A DNA stretch of 64,000 bases from Microglena sp. YARC (lineage: Eukaryota > Chlorophyta > Chlorophyceae > Chlamydomonadales > Chlamydomonadaceae). The position numbers and the translations under genes are program-made. Below, one piece after another: positions 1-10,758 of the stretch (the first letter of the stretch is position 1; each line of letters starts with the position of its first letter). Under the pieces are notes generated by a model, which was not told where the DNA came from, made no database searches, and saw only the letters and a list, made by a program, of their open reading frames with translations. The stretch spans positions 26,825,566 to 26,889,565 of the forward strand of contig CM039464.1 of the NCBI GenBank assembly GCA_022414725.1, given 5' to 3'.

Positions 1-197
1 AGTTTTGTCCCAGGTACGGTGACTACTGCTAGCTCCGGCTTACTCGGTGGTGTCCTCAATTTCATGTCTTGTGAGTAACTGCATAACACGGATGTAACAA
101 TTTAAATTCCAATTTCAATTGTCCCAGGTCTTCTCGTCCGACCCAATGGCAAGGCTTGTAGCCTCTAGATGTCTGACGACACTGAGGAAGCAGTCTT

Positions 198-322
198 CGT
201 CTCAGGTAAAACGATAGTTTAGGATTCAGTTCATCAGTGCTTTTTCGTTTTGGAGCCCCTCCTGTCACAATTGGGCAAGTCTCTTGAGCTTATTTGGCCT
301 ACCCCTGGACTGTGACAACAAT
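198..322 (+). repeat. Family-5 interspersed repeat, partial copy
   Basis: The stretch matches the 3' half of a repeat seen about ten times in the window. Shared blocks are the 'gttcagttcatcagtgc' core, a 'tttttcgtttt' block, 'agcccctcctgt' and the end 'ggcctacccctggactgt'. Other copies are near 1517, 31689, 32325, 36086, 52200, 53931, 56622 and 60121, in both orientations. No coding potential is visible. The element class is unknown. Confidence 0.6.
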
Positions 323-348
323 ACAACATACACAGAAGATGGGGTGAT

Positions 349-349
<1 letters not shown>

Positions 350-381
<32 letters not shown>

Positions 382-448
382 TTCTGGTTGTTGGCTCCAG
401 TGAAAGCAAACGGGCAGACCCCTCAACCTCACGCCTCGTAATAAGCGT
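350..448 (+). repeat. Poly(C) tract plus family-4 repeat
   Basis: A run of about 30 C is followed by a short interspersed sequence ('ccagtgaaagcaaacggg' ... 'cacgcctcgtaataa'). The same sequence recurs near 1862-1920, and in reverse near 17088-17165, 35636-35700 and 40305-40385. It ends 20 bases before the acceptor of the first visible exon of the neighbouring gene. Confidence 0.55.
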
Positions 449-469
449 GCTATTTATCTATTTACGCAG

Positions 470-3400
470 GAGATGAGGTTGTGCAAGGACGTGGGAGCTC
501 CTGGAGTCAACAAAAGGGCTTTTAGTGCCTGGCTTCGTGGGCTTGCATACTTCGCTGCAGGGAACAACGCCCAAGCGATGAAGGTCAGGCCCCTATCTAC
601 AGCACTCTGACAACGATCATTTGTTTTAGTAAACTCTTATTACCCGTACACAATACGAAAAGCCTCTTGCGCTGGCTTTTGACTCCTTTCTCGCTTTTCT
701 ACATTGATAAGTACAAATTCCTGCCGCTTGAATTATCCCCCCCCCCCCCCACACACACACCCCACCTCACCCCGGGTATTCACCCTGGCGCCCACTTCTT
801 CTCATGTGCCAATTATCATTTACTCTTATGTTTACCGATATTTACTTGGCTACCGTAGTTTACATACACATTGTCATACATATATTTACCAGCTTTTTCC
901 TATCTTTCTACAGCTTCCTAGCTTATTATAGCTAGAATCCTAGCTATTTCTTAGTCATTACCTAGCTTCCTAGCCAAGTGCGTTCCATGACCAAATGACA
1001 ACATGTAAGTTACTTAATTCACGCAAGTAAGAACATCAGCAATCCGATATACTTCCTAACGAATGTCATAGTACGTGGTCACTAAGTAGCGCATGTCTTG
1101 CAGTATGGTGCATACTTGCCTATTTTATTTTAACGGTAGCTATTATTCGAGCTATAATTATATTATATTGTATTTTATTTGTTTTTGCCTCGCTTAGGCA
1201 ACAGGCGGAGAACAAATAATCCAGCCAGTCCATTGTCGGTTACCAACAGAAACCAACCAACCCAACGGATACCAACAGAAACCCAAACAACCAACCAACC
1301 CAGGTAGTCCATTCTCGGATACCAATATAAATCATGTATCCTGGATACATTGCAGGATGCTCGATATGCCACTGCATACTTGCCTCCGCCCTGCAGCGGC
1401 GGAGGACAAATGGCCCATGTGATACATACACAGTCCTCAACAGAGGCTCCCCCCCTTGGGCAACAAATGGGGCGTGGGCCAGAGCTAGGTGAGTGGAAGT
1501 CAAATCAGAGCCAGGTTTGTATGATTAAATTATCCCTATAGCACGAACTCAGACCCCCCCCCCCCCCCCCCTCCTTCCCGGTCGGACTGTAAAACGATTG
1601 TTTGGGGTTCAGTTCGTCAGTATTTTTTCGTTTTAGCCCCTCTTGTAGTCCTGTCAAGGTCAGTTAAGTCCCCTCAGCCTATTTGGCCTCCCCCTGGGCT
1701 GTAACAACTTCTGTACGTATGCAGGTTCCCAGGAAACAGCAGTCTCCAGCGCCCTGAAGCCTGCTGTCATGGCACTGCTCTCCGCCACTCTCGAGTGTGC
1801 AGACAACCTTTCTCTGGCAGCAGTCTACATGAGCAAGGTATCGTAATGGTCTATATGGTGGTTGGCCCCATTGAAAGCAATCGGGTTGGCCCCCTCAACA
1901 TCACGCCTTGTAATAAAGCGGGAGGTTGAGGACGTTGCAACTCCTAGAAAGAGTAGGCGCACTAATAAACGAGTTGATGCAAATACCTTCAGTTATAGAT
2001 AGGTCCCTATTATGGGCTTTGCCATTTAAAATAGAGGTTTGATTTTATTACAACGATAATGAAATTTGATGTGGCGGGCCTTATAACTTGAGTTCATAAC
2101 TTTCCGGTAATCATGGAAGTATGTTACAAAACCATGTAAAAATTCAAACTCAAATCTAAATGACCATACGAGCAGGCATTAGAAGAGGACGAACAGGAGA
2201 TTTCCTACAAGCTGAAACTGCAGAGGCTGGCAACTCGCCTGCAGCTGCGGCAGCAGCTTGCTCTTGCAGATGGAGGCAGCCGGGCCCTGGAGGAGCTTCT
2301 GATGATGGAGGATGAAGAGAAGCTACCCGAATTCAAGAGGAAACGTCCCAAGGTGATGAGCGAGTATATTCACAGGATATATGAAGAGATCGGATCAAAT
2401 ATTTTAATAGGAATAATTAGCTTTTTGTAGTTTTTTATCGTTCAGAAGAAGAAGCAAAACATATATCAGTCGGCCGTACGAAATATCATCTGCAAACGGT
2501 TAAACACCCAGAGCTGCACCATATAAAATCCTCTTCTTCTTGTGCTACAGTTTTACTACTACGACAAGTGGATGCGAGGACGCATCGCCGAACAGCTGCG
2601 CATTGGGGATGGTCATGGCATGAAGATAGACGACCCTGACAGGACTTCACTGCCTCTTCCTTCGATTCCTGAGGATTGCCAAGAACATGAACAGGGGCAT
2701 GTCTGTTTGCCAGCCGGGCACCCGACTCCGATGACTTCAGAGTTAAGCCCTTTCAAGCAGGCCTTGGTGTATGCCCTGCAAGGTCCTACCGAGGCAACGG
2801 ATGGGAGCTATCGGCAGAGCACGAGGGTCGATGCTGCTTGCAACGCTGTGGTTGACAAGCTACTTGCAATGGATGCAGATGACCTTGACCTCATGCTCAG
2901 CTATCCATCCGGCTTGAAAGGGCAGGTACATCATGATAGGTGGTAATGATGTGGATGATGGGTCGTGATGACGGGTGGGTGATGGTGATGGTGCTGATGC
3001 TGCTTGCAATGCTGTGGTTGACAAGCTACTTGCGATGGATGCAGATGACCTTGACCTCATGCTCAGATATCCTCCAGGCTTGAAAGGGCAGGTGCATCAT
3101 GATGTGTAGTGGTGATGGTGATACTGCTGCTTGCAATGCTTTGGTTGACAGTATACTTGCGATGGATGCAGATGACCTTGACCTCATGCTCAGATATCCA
3201 TCAGGCTTGAAAGGGCAGGTACATCGTGATGTGTAGTGGTGATGTGGATGATGAGTGGGTGATGGTGATGATGAGTGGGTGATGGTGATGATGGGTGGGT
3301 GATGGTGATGATGGGTGGTGGTGACGATAGATGGGTGATGGTGATGATGGGTGGCGATGTGGATGATGGGTGGTGATGTGGATGATGGGGGGGGTGATGG

Positions 3401-5570
3401 GGGGCGATGGTGATGATTGAGGCGAAATCCTTTTTATTTACAAACAAACTGATGCTTCTGGCTGTGGCGATAATAACGGTGGTGGATATGGTGATGGATG
3501 CAGATGACCTTGGCCTCATGCTCACATGCCCAGCAGGCTTGAAAGGACAGGTGGATCATGATGGGCTGGTGGTGATGGTCGTGATGGGCTGGTGGTATTA
3601 ACGAAGCTGTCAACACAACCAATATTTAATATGGCTTACACATGTCCACACACAGGCACTGGAGATGATAGTTGCAATGAAGGCGAATGGACTGGAGCAC
3701 TTTGTTCAAGAGTATCTACCAAGGAGGATGACTTGGGAGGAGACGCAAGCATTGACTGGATCAGGACCGGTGAGCACGGGTTGGTGGGTGGGTGAGCACG
3801 GTTGGGTTGGAAGGTTGGTGGGTTAGCACGGGTGGGTCGGTGGGTGGGCATGGGCGGGTGGGTTGGTGGGCGAGCACAGGTGGGTTGGTGGGTGGGGAGC
3901 CATCTACCCTGGTGTGTTAAACTGTCAGTGTAGACACCTGGTGATGTCTATTATCGGTCTGTGTTCGAACCCTGTCACAGACTACTAAGGAGGATGATTT
4001 GGGAGGAGACGCAAGCATTATCTGGATCAGGACCAGTGAGCAGGGATTGGTGGGTGGGTGAGCACAGGTGGGTTGGTGGGGAGGGGGCCATCTACTCAGG
4101 TACATTAAACTGTCGGTGTAGACACTTGGACATGTCTATAATCGATCTGCGTTTGAGCCCTGTCACATCCTCAGTGCGCCTACTCTTTTGTAGGAGTGGC
4201 AACGCCATTCTAACTGAATCCTCAGTGTCGCTGGTTTGTGTAGGGAGACTCACCTCCTGGGGTGAAAACCCTGTCAAAACTAAAACTAAAAAAACTCGCT
4301 GTTTTCCGTGGCTGTCGCACGGGAGGAAGTATTGCATTCTGCAGATAGTTAGATGCCGAGTTGCGGGCGTATAGAACCTTGTAACAATTATTCTTATTCT
4401 ACTCTGGTGCAGGGCAACAGAGAGCTGTTAGGACCCAATAGTGAAGGCCATGCTGGCAGAGAGGGGCAACTGCCCGGTGCTCATGGGGATGGTGGGCAGC
4501 CGGCTCTGCTAGCGATCTACAGTCACCTGATGGCGGAGGCTGCTGGCCAGTCTTTCAATGAGGAGATATCGAGCTGGGGCAACGTGCTCTGTCTTGAAGA
4601 CGGTGATGGTGCTAACTGGGGCAAGGTCCTCAGTCTTGAAGACGGTGATGGTGCTAGGGGGAGCAACGTCTGCTGTTTTGAAGACAGTGATGGTGATGGA
4701 GCTACAAGAAGGACCCCCGCCCCCATCATCATCAATGGCGATCGTGCTTCAACCTTGAGCGGGTGCATGGTGGCAGGAGATGAGGCCACTACGGGCAGGG
4801 TACAGCATACTCAACACAGGCACCAGGGCGACGACAAGAAACCAAACATGGAGGCCGTGGCATGTGCACAGCCATCAAGAGACAAGCAAGCGCCCAACAG
4901 GCAAGTGCCCAAGCCGGGTGAGGCCATGCCATGCGCACAGCCATATGGAGACAAGCAATCACCCAACAGGACAATGCTCAAGCCGGGTGAGGCCAGGAAA
5001 GCATTTATTCTACAGGCAGCTGGATCAGCATTGACTGCCTTGCGAGGGAGAGCCTTAGGGGAAGAAGTGGCTACTCATGTGGTATCTCACACACAGCAAG
5101 ACCCACGGGTGATAACACATCGTGGGCGCCTGGCTGAGTCTCTTATTAACCCCAGGGGTTCTCACCTAGTTTCAGCCCAGGATGAAGAGGAAGATGTGGC
5201 TAACGATCTCGTCTCTCACACACAGCAAGACCCACAGGTGATTACAAATAGTGGGCGCCTGACTGAGTCCCCTATTGACTCCAAGGATTCTCACCTAGTT
5301 TCAGCCCAAGATGAAGAGGAAGAAGCGGCTCATGATATTGTCTCCCACACACCTCAAGGCCAACACATGACTCCAGATAGTGGCCGCCTGACAGGCTCCT
5401 CAATTAGCCCTAGGGATTCACACCTAGTTTCAGCCCAGGATGAAGTACATGCACTTAAGCAGGACAACGTGTGCGTACATCAGACAGAGGTCTCATTGGG
5501 GAGGGACATCTCTGAAGTACCAGGTCGATTCCATGTCGCCACCATGGAAGAACTCACTGCTTTGGACTAG
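470..5570 (+). CDS. Uncharacterised protein, 3' six exons, acidic repeat-rich C-terminus
   Basis: The family is not recognised. Six exons join in phase 0 with GT-AG borders: 470-583, 1733-1837, 2176-2352, 2551-2925, 3656-3769 and 4413-5570 (TAG stop). They give 680 residues; the 5' end is unassigned or outside the window. Early exons are alpha-helical (GLAYFAAGNNAQAMK, then LKPAVMALLSATLECADN), suggesting a repeat or helical-bundle scaffold. Exon 3 is charged and coiled-coil-like, ending FKRKRPK. Exon 4 opens FYYYDKWMRGRIAEQLRIGD. Exon 5 contains EYLPRRMTWEETQAL. The last exon (385 residues) is low complexity, with three internal repeats: LEDGDGA units, two CAQP...DK...PNR...KPGEA units, and three units of about 40 residues ending SHLVSAQDE. 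The terminal-exon frame follows from phase continuity only. Donor-side copies of exons 4 and 5 lie in the following introns. The phase consistency and conserved-looking early exons argue for a real gene. Confidence 0.6.
1517..1708 (+). repeat. Family-5 interspersed repeat, long copy
   Basis: It runs from 'tgattaaattatcc' through a C tract and 'gattgtttggggttcagtt' to 'cccctgggctgtaacaac', about 190 bp. It ends about 25 bases upstream of the exon starting at 1733, so it contributes much of that intron's 3' end. Confidence 0.6.
2981..3552 (+). repeat. Three partial copies of the 3' end of exon 2551-2925, each with its donor
   Basis: The exon end (coding NAVVDKLLAMDADDLDL... to GLKGQ, then the donor gtacat) is repeated at about 2998-3092, 3126-3222 and 3490-3552. 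Each copy keeps the GGCAGGTRCATC or GGACAGGTGGATC donor context. The spacer is GATGGTGATGG-rich minisatellite. The copies diverge more with distance from the intact exon. They are intronic and need not be used for splicing. Confidence 0.8.
3983..4050 (+). repeat. Partial copy of exon 3656-3769 donor end
   Basis: The last ~50 bases of the upstream exon (coding RRMTWEETQAL) are copied, with changes, 270 bases downstream, including the 'ggatcaggacc(g/a)gtgagca' donor. The surrounding intron is a GGTGGGTTGGTGGG-type repeat. Confidence 0.75.
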
Positions 5571-6950
5571 GTTGCTCCTGCTGACTTGTCATGGTATTTG
5601 AATATATTTCTGCCGCTTTCTAATCCTGGCACTTGATGCTGCTGCTACTGCTGAGTATTCCTGGCGTTAAACTAGGTTGCTACTGCCGACGGCTCCTGGC
5701 ATTGAATAAGCTGCTACTGCTGAGTATTCCTGGTGTTGGACGAGGTTGCTATTGCTGACTTGTCATGGTATTGGAGAAAGCTTCTGCCGCTATCCATTCC
5801 TAGCACTGGATAAGCTGATAATGCTGACGTGTCCTGGCATTGGATAAGCTGATACGGCTGACGGCTCCTAGCACTGCATGGAGCTGTTGCTGCTGACGCG
5901 TCCTAGCACTGCATGGAGCTGTTGCTGCTGACGCGTCCTAGCATTGGATGCTGCTGATACTGCTGAGCATTCCTGGCACGGCTTGTAGCTGTTGCTGCGG
6001 ACGCGTCATGGCATTGGATGGATGCTCATGATACTGCTGACTTGTTATGGTATTGGTGTATACTTCTGCCACTTTCTATTCCTGGCACTGGATGCTGCTG
6101 ATACTGCTGACGTCTCCTAGCACAGGATAATCTGATAATGCTGACGGCTCCAGGCAGTGGATAAGCTGCTACTGCTGAGTATTCCTGGCGTTGGACTAGG
6201 TTGCTACTGCTGACGCGTCTTGCTGCTGCTGTTGCTGATTGGATGCTGCTGATACTGATGAATATTCCTGGCCCTAAATAAGCTGATACTGCTGAGTATT
6301 CCTGGCGCTGGATAAGCTGATTCTGCTGAAGGCTCCTGGCACTGCATGGGGCTGTTGCTGCTGACGCGTCATGGAATTGGATCCTGCTAACTATTCCTGG
6401 CATTAGATAAGCTGATACAGCTGGCGTGTCCTGGCACCGCATGGAGCTGTTGCTGCTGATGCGTCCTGGCATTGGATAAGCTGCAGCTGCTGACAGCTCC
6501 TAGCACTGCACAGGGCTGTTGCTGCTGACGCGTTGTGGCATTGGATAAGCTGCAACTGCTGACGGCTCCTGGCACTGCATGGAGCTGTTTCTGCTGACAT
6601 GTCCTGGAATTGGATAAGCTGATACTGCTGACGGCTCCTAGCACTGCATGGAGCTGTTGCTGCTGATGCATCTTGGCATTGGATGCTGCTGATATTGCTG
6701 ACTATTCCTGGCATTGGGTGCTGCTGATACTGCTGATGTGTCCTGGCATTGGATAAGCCGATACTGCTGACTATTCCTGGCACTGCATGAAGCTGTTGCT
6801 GCTGACGCGTCCTGGCATTGGACGTGCTGATATTGCTGAGTATTCCTGGCATTGGATAAGCTGATAATGCTGACGGCTCCTGGCACTGCATGGAGCTGTT
6901 GCTGCTGACGAGTCCTGGCACCGTACCAGGCTGTTACTCCTGACCTAATG
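5571..6950 (+). repeat. Minisatellite of ~35-45 bp units
   Basis: The tract begins right after the stop codon at 5570. Units combine 'ctgctgac' or 'ctgctgagtattcctgg', 'cactgcatggagctgttg' and 'cattggataagctgata'. The many open frames on both strands come only from this composition. No gene is supported here. The rest, up to 7040, is unremarkable. Confidence 0.85.
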
Positions 6951-7041
6951 AATCGAGTTGTCCCAGTCTGTCATGTAAGCAACTATGAGTCAAGCTTAGT
7001 GTCTACCAGGTAACTTCAGGAGGACTCAGGTTACTTCAGGA

Positions 7042-7240
7042 GGATCTCTGCTGCCTGAGACGCAACCAATTGTATAGCCTGCGTCCTGCGACGCAACGGA
7101 CCCTTCCTTCTAGTCAATGGACTTTCCTCACAGGACACAACAGACCCTTCCTTCTGGTCAACGGACCCTCCTCACTGGACGCAACGGACCCTTTCGACGT
7201 TGCGTCTGCGACGGAGGATGCAGCGTCTTGAACAACCCTG
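7042..7240 (+). mobile_element. Family-8 TIR element, 'gacgcaac' type
   Basis: The sequence is rich in 'gacgcaacggacccttcc' motifs and ends 'gcagcgtcttgaacaaccctg'. This is the inverse of the start of the copy at 42407 ('cagggttgttcaggacgc'). A fragment also lies at 16838-16925. The left boundary is not clear. Non-autonomous; no ORF. Confidence 0.55.
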
Positions 7241-7593
7241 GTGCCTCCTCCCTCGTTTTGAGCAGGAAAGGCTCCACATCACATACAATCCTTCCAGTCT
7301 AGGACTAGTGCAAGGAGAGCCACCCTTGGCGAAGGCGTAAATCTGTTCGCCTCCCACCCCCACCCCACACCCCGCAGAGTTGGCTGAACAAAATTGTAAC
7401 AATTCAAATCCAAATTCTAGATTTCAATAGCATGTCTACCCCCAAATGAAGTGAGGATGGTTGCAACTATTACGCTTAGTGGCATGTGGCTTTCCTGATC
7501 ACGTGCACAGTTTGTAAGAACATCGACCAATTGAATGGGTGGGAGGATGGGGGGAAATGGGAGAGAAGGGGGCGGTGTTTGTGTGTGTGGCGG

Positions 7594-7596
<3 letters not shown>

Positions 7597-7649
<53 letters not shown>

Positions 7650-7880
7650 CTCAGCACGCGGGCGGATGCACAGGGAGGCTGGTGAGATAGGCAATAAACT
7701 GTCTGCGCGTATGTTATTGCATTCTGTAATAACGATTGTGGTGTAGTGGTGTTTGTGCTGCCCATGTGATTGCATTCTGTACGTTTGTTAGAATGTGGTG
7801 TAATAGTTTTAATACTGCCCATGTGATTGCATTCTGTACTAACGAGTGTGGTGTAATAGTTGTAATACTACCCATGCTTA
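7597..7880 (+). repeat. Poly(G) tract and ~58-bp tandem repeat
   Basis: About 50 consecutive G are followed, from 7700, by three units carrying 'catgtgattgcattctgta' and 'gtgtggtgtaatagttgt'. From 7880 to 8230 the sequence has three loose repeats of 'agtcagaccagac..ctggactgtaaca' and no supportable gene. Confidence 0.75.
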
Positions 7881-8230
7881 TTACTCCACCCGTAGACGGT
7901 GAGCAGCCTGCAGGCTGATAGACAATGTTATCAGTCTAAGAGACTGGAGATATGCCAGGCATTGCTAATCCATCAAGTTACAGTTGTTGTCTTCACGGTC
8001 ATCAGCCAGAGAAATCAGACACAAGAAGTGATTCCAGCCAGACACTGGACTGCAACACACGCACAGTCAGACCAGACCCCTGGACTGTAACATTCATACA
8101 TAAAGTCAGACCAGACTGCTGTACTGTAACATACATAGATACATACGGTCAGACACTATTCAGTAATCAGTCTAAGTGAACAACAAGCTTTCTACCCATA
8201 AGAAGGTTGGTCTTGGTACCTCACCGGGAC

Positions 8231-8427
8231 TGTTTCTCTTGGGGGCTATGCGTAGCAGCTTCTAGGCAGCTCCCTTTCCCTGTCCTTGAGCCAAACCTGC
8301 ATCTAGCTAGTGCGTCTGAACACTGACATGGCGAGCATTCCGATGCAGCTGATAGTTATGGGATTGGCACAGTGACTGGCCAATGGAGCTGGCTGGAAGC
8401 TGCCATGCGTAGCCCCAAAAAGAAACA
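8231..8427 (+). mobile_element. Family-2 MITE (AGCAGCTTC TIR)
   Basis: Terminal inverted repeats are 'tgtttctctt...gcgtagcagcttc' and the reverse-complement-like 'gaagctgccatgcgtagcc...aagaaaca'. Related copies are at 19312-19494 and 43677-43855, with a deletion derivative at 36930-37019. About 190 bp, no coding capacity, so a non-autonomous DNA element. Confidence 0.7.
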
Positions 8428-8589
8428 ATGCTCACCGGGCTACGTCCAACAGCTATTACGCATTGTAATGGCCAGTCGAATTAGAAGCACTCCTGCAAAC
8501 ATATGGGGGACGAAAATACATAAGAATGAGCCTGGAGAGACAGGTGAATTCATACTACCACACAATATCTTCAAGTGGGTACCCCGTGT

Positions 8590-9053
8590 CTAGATTTGTC
8601 TAGCTGCGGGCGTGTTAGGAGTCCAGTTGGGCACCAGGACTAATCAACCATCATCATCATCATACAGTCTGAGAGTGTTTGGCACTACTTTCCTCATCCG
8701 CATCACTACAGCTCAAAATTTTACCATCATCAATGCATCTACCCAAACCAGCAGAAAAACTTGATAGTACCACCATCACCACCAATTCAGTTCCCTGAGG
8801 CACCACCACCACCACCATGATCATCAGTGAAGCTCCTCATAGCACCATGCTACCACCATAGCACAACCACAGATTAAAACAGGTCCCACCCCATCCCACC
8901 CCACAGATCAGCTTTCCCACACCATTCCACTCTACAGGTCACCACCCCAGGTCTCACCCCACCCAACCCCAAATCCGACACAGCTCCCCACACCAGCCAA
9001 CAAAGTTGGCGAGCTAGGCTAGTCCCCACAACTCACAGTGGTAAGGCAACACC
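8590..9053. other. Intergenic CAC/CCA-rich stretch, no gene seen
   Basis: Trinucleotide 'atc' and 'cac' runs (8650-8820) and 'accccac' repeats (8880-9000) fill this stretch, which lies at the 3' side of NDUFA2. I see no RNA gene or ORF of note. Confidence 0.5.
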
Positions 9054-9955
9054 TCATGGAGCCTGCATGAGAGCATCCAGCTTGCTGGCAATAGCTGCTG
9101 GGCTATCTCCCTGAATGGACACAGTCTTCTCCACTCCCAGGTCTGACACATGAGAAGAGGGGAGGAGCAGTTTGAGTTGGGATAAAACATTGCGTTGTTA
9201 TGGACAGGCCATTTTTGACAAGCCAGCTCCAGAGCATCCGGAGGGGTCTCCCAATCATCCTCCCTGCCCCTGTCCCCTACTGCCCCCTGCATAGAAAATC
9301 ACAGGGCACGCAGGCGTGGGGAATAACCCAGGGGCTATCAGCCTGGATGAAGCGCATTGAATGAAACAGGTGCACTGAATATACATGCATCATACATGCA
9401 GGCGGCATCTCACGATGAGGCAACCAATGACTCCAATAAGCTTTTATGACAAGCTGGGCATTGGAACTGTGAGCTTCTGTATGGCTTAGTTGATTGGAGA
9501 GATAAAAGTGAGACAAGGCTCGTCTACTCTAGGTGCACTAGCTTGAAAACGTCATTAGTGCCTGCTTCGATGAAGAGGAATGGCTCACCGTATCTCGCTA
9601 TAAGCTTGGCCTCAACACCACCAGACTCGCGAACCAGAAAAGGAAAGCCGGGATTAACCTTCTTGATTGCGGCGTAATTGCTCAGGATGAACTCCCTGAA
9701 AGAACAAATGGCATCGACATCAATGCTGGGTCTGGCCATTTGATAACACAGGCCTGAATCAAGTAATCCGAGACGCACCTTGCGCCTTGGCTAGCGGGGG
9801 AAGACTGGCATACATGGACCCTGGGACGATGGAAGAGAGGTTTGAAGTGGATGAAGGAATGGGGACAGAACGGAGCACCCTGGCCCGCGATGGTGCTGGC
9901 TCTACCTCAACTCTTGCAGAGCCTTGGTCAAAGCGCCTGCTGCCTTAAACGACAT
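9054..9955 (-). CDS. NDUFA2: NADH:ubiquinone oxidoreductase subunit NDUFA2/B8
   Basis: This is a small accessory subunit of mitochondrial complex I with a thioredoxin-like fold; in known structures it sits on the matrix arm. Four exons on the minus strand are 9906-9955, 9779-9820, 9589-9695 and 9054-9142. All junctions are GT-AG and the phases fit, giving 95 residues, normal for the family. Diagnostic segments are LRVHVCQSSPASQGAR, then NPGFPFLVRESGG, then ARYDLGVEKTVSI, which follow the plant/animal pattern (CQ.SP.S.G.R; NP..P.L.RE; ARY..G.E). The first of the two family cysteines is present (C21); the second, normally in REC, is Ser55. Introns are 85, 83 and 446 bp. The start ATG lies 303 bp from the FCF1 start on the opposite strand. 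No targeting peptide is apparent, as usual for this subunit. Confidence 0.93.
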
Positions 9956-10258
9956 TTCTCAAGCGACACAGGTGATACAAACTGGTCGTTACAAGCGGTC
10001 GAGGTGCCTGCAAATTTTGAAGCCCCAAAAGCGGCAGTACACTCGAGTACACGGTCCAAACCCCGCCCCCTAAAAAGGGTTCCTTCGTACCAGGGTACCC
10101 TGCTTCGTACATAGGCGCTGGCTGCTGCGCCTCCCAAGTCTGACAACAGTAACTGCGAAGCAGGTCTATTCATTCGCCCTCTGCATCATCCACCCGCTCC
10201 TTCCTCTTCTTGTAAAGGCGTTGCCACCTCCATAGTCGTTTTTGTTTAGCGCCGTACC
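9956..10258. promoter_or_regulatory. Shared divergent promoter of NDUFA2 and FCF1
   Basis: Only 303 bp separate the two start codons, so both 5' UTRs and promoters must lie here or overlap. No clear TATA box is seen. It contains the fused-TIR remnant at 10083-10110. The role is inferred from geometry; no element was tested. Confidence 0.6.
10083..10110. mobile_element. 12-bp hAT-MITE remnant between perfect 8-bp direct repeats
   Basis: CTTCGTAC is repeated exactly at 10083-10090 and 10103-10110, around the 12-bp palindrome CAGGGTACCCTG. The palindrome equals the two terminal tips of the hAT-like MITE family in this window (start CAGGGTACT, end GTACCCTG). It is either an extreme internal deletion or an unusual excision product. 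Confidence 0.7.
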
Positions 10259-10574
10259 ATGGGCAAGCAAAAGAAGACGCGGAAATTCGCCGAAGTGAAG
10301 CGCATGATGAATCCAAAAGAATTGAAAAAGTGGGTGCTGCTCATGAAATGCGCGAATTTTCGAGGACCACCCGTCATGCATGAAACACAACTTGCTCTCC
10401 ACGCAGGCCCGACGAGAGGAAGCCAAAGGGTGACAAGAAGAAGAAGGAAGACGAAGTCAGATATGTGTAAGTGACACAGGGATGTGAGAATTATATTCCG
10501 TCGCATGCACACCCACACCCATACCCTTTCCCATACCTACCCCCCCACACCCATACATGTACCCCCCCCCACAC

Positions 10575-10626
<52 letters not shown>

Positions 10627-10727
10627 ACCACCACCACCACCACCACCACACACACTCACACTCATACACACTCACACTCCTCTCCCCTGCCCCCCCCCCC
10701 CCCCCTCCCCCCATACACACACGTGCC

Positions 10728-10758
<31 letters not shown>

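Noticed and set aside
5571..6950. Gln/Ser-rich minus-strand ORFs up to 172 codons
   Set aside because: They are minisatellite shadows, open in several frames, with repeat-unit periodicity and no start context.
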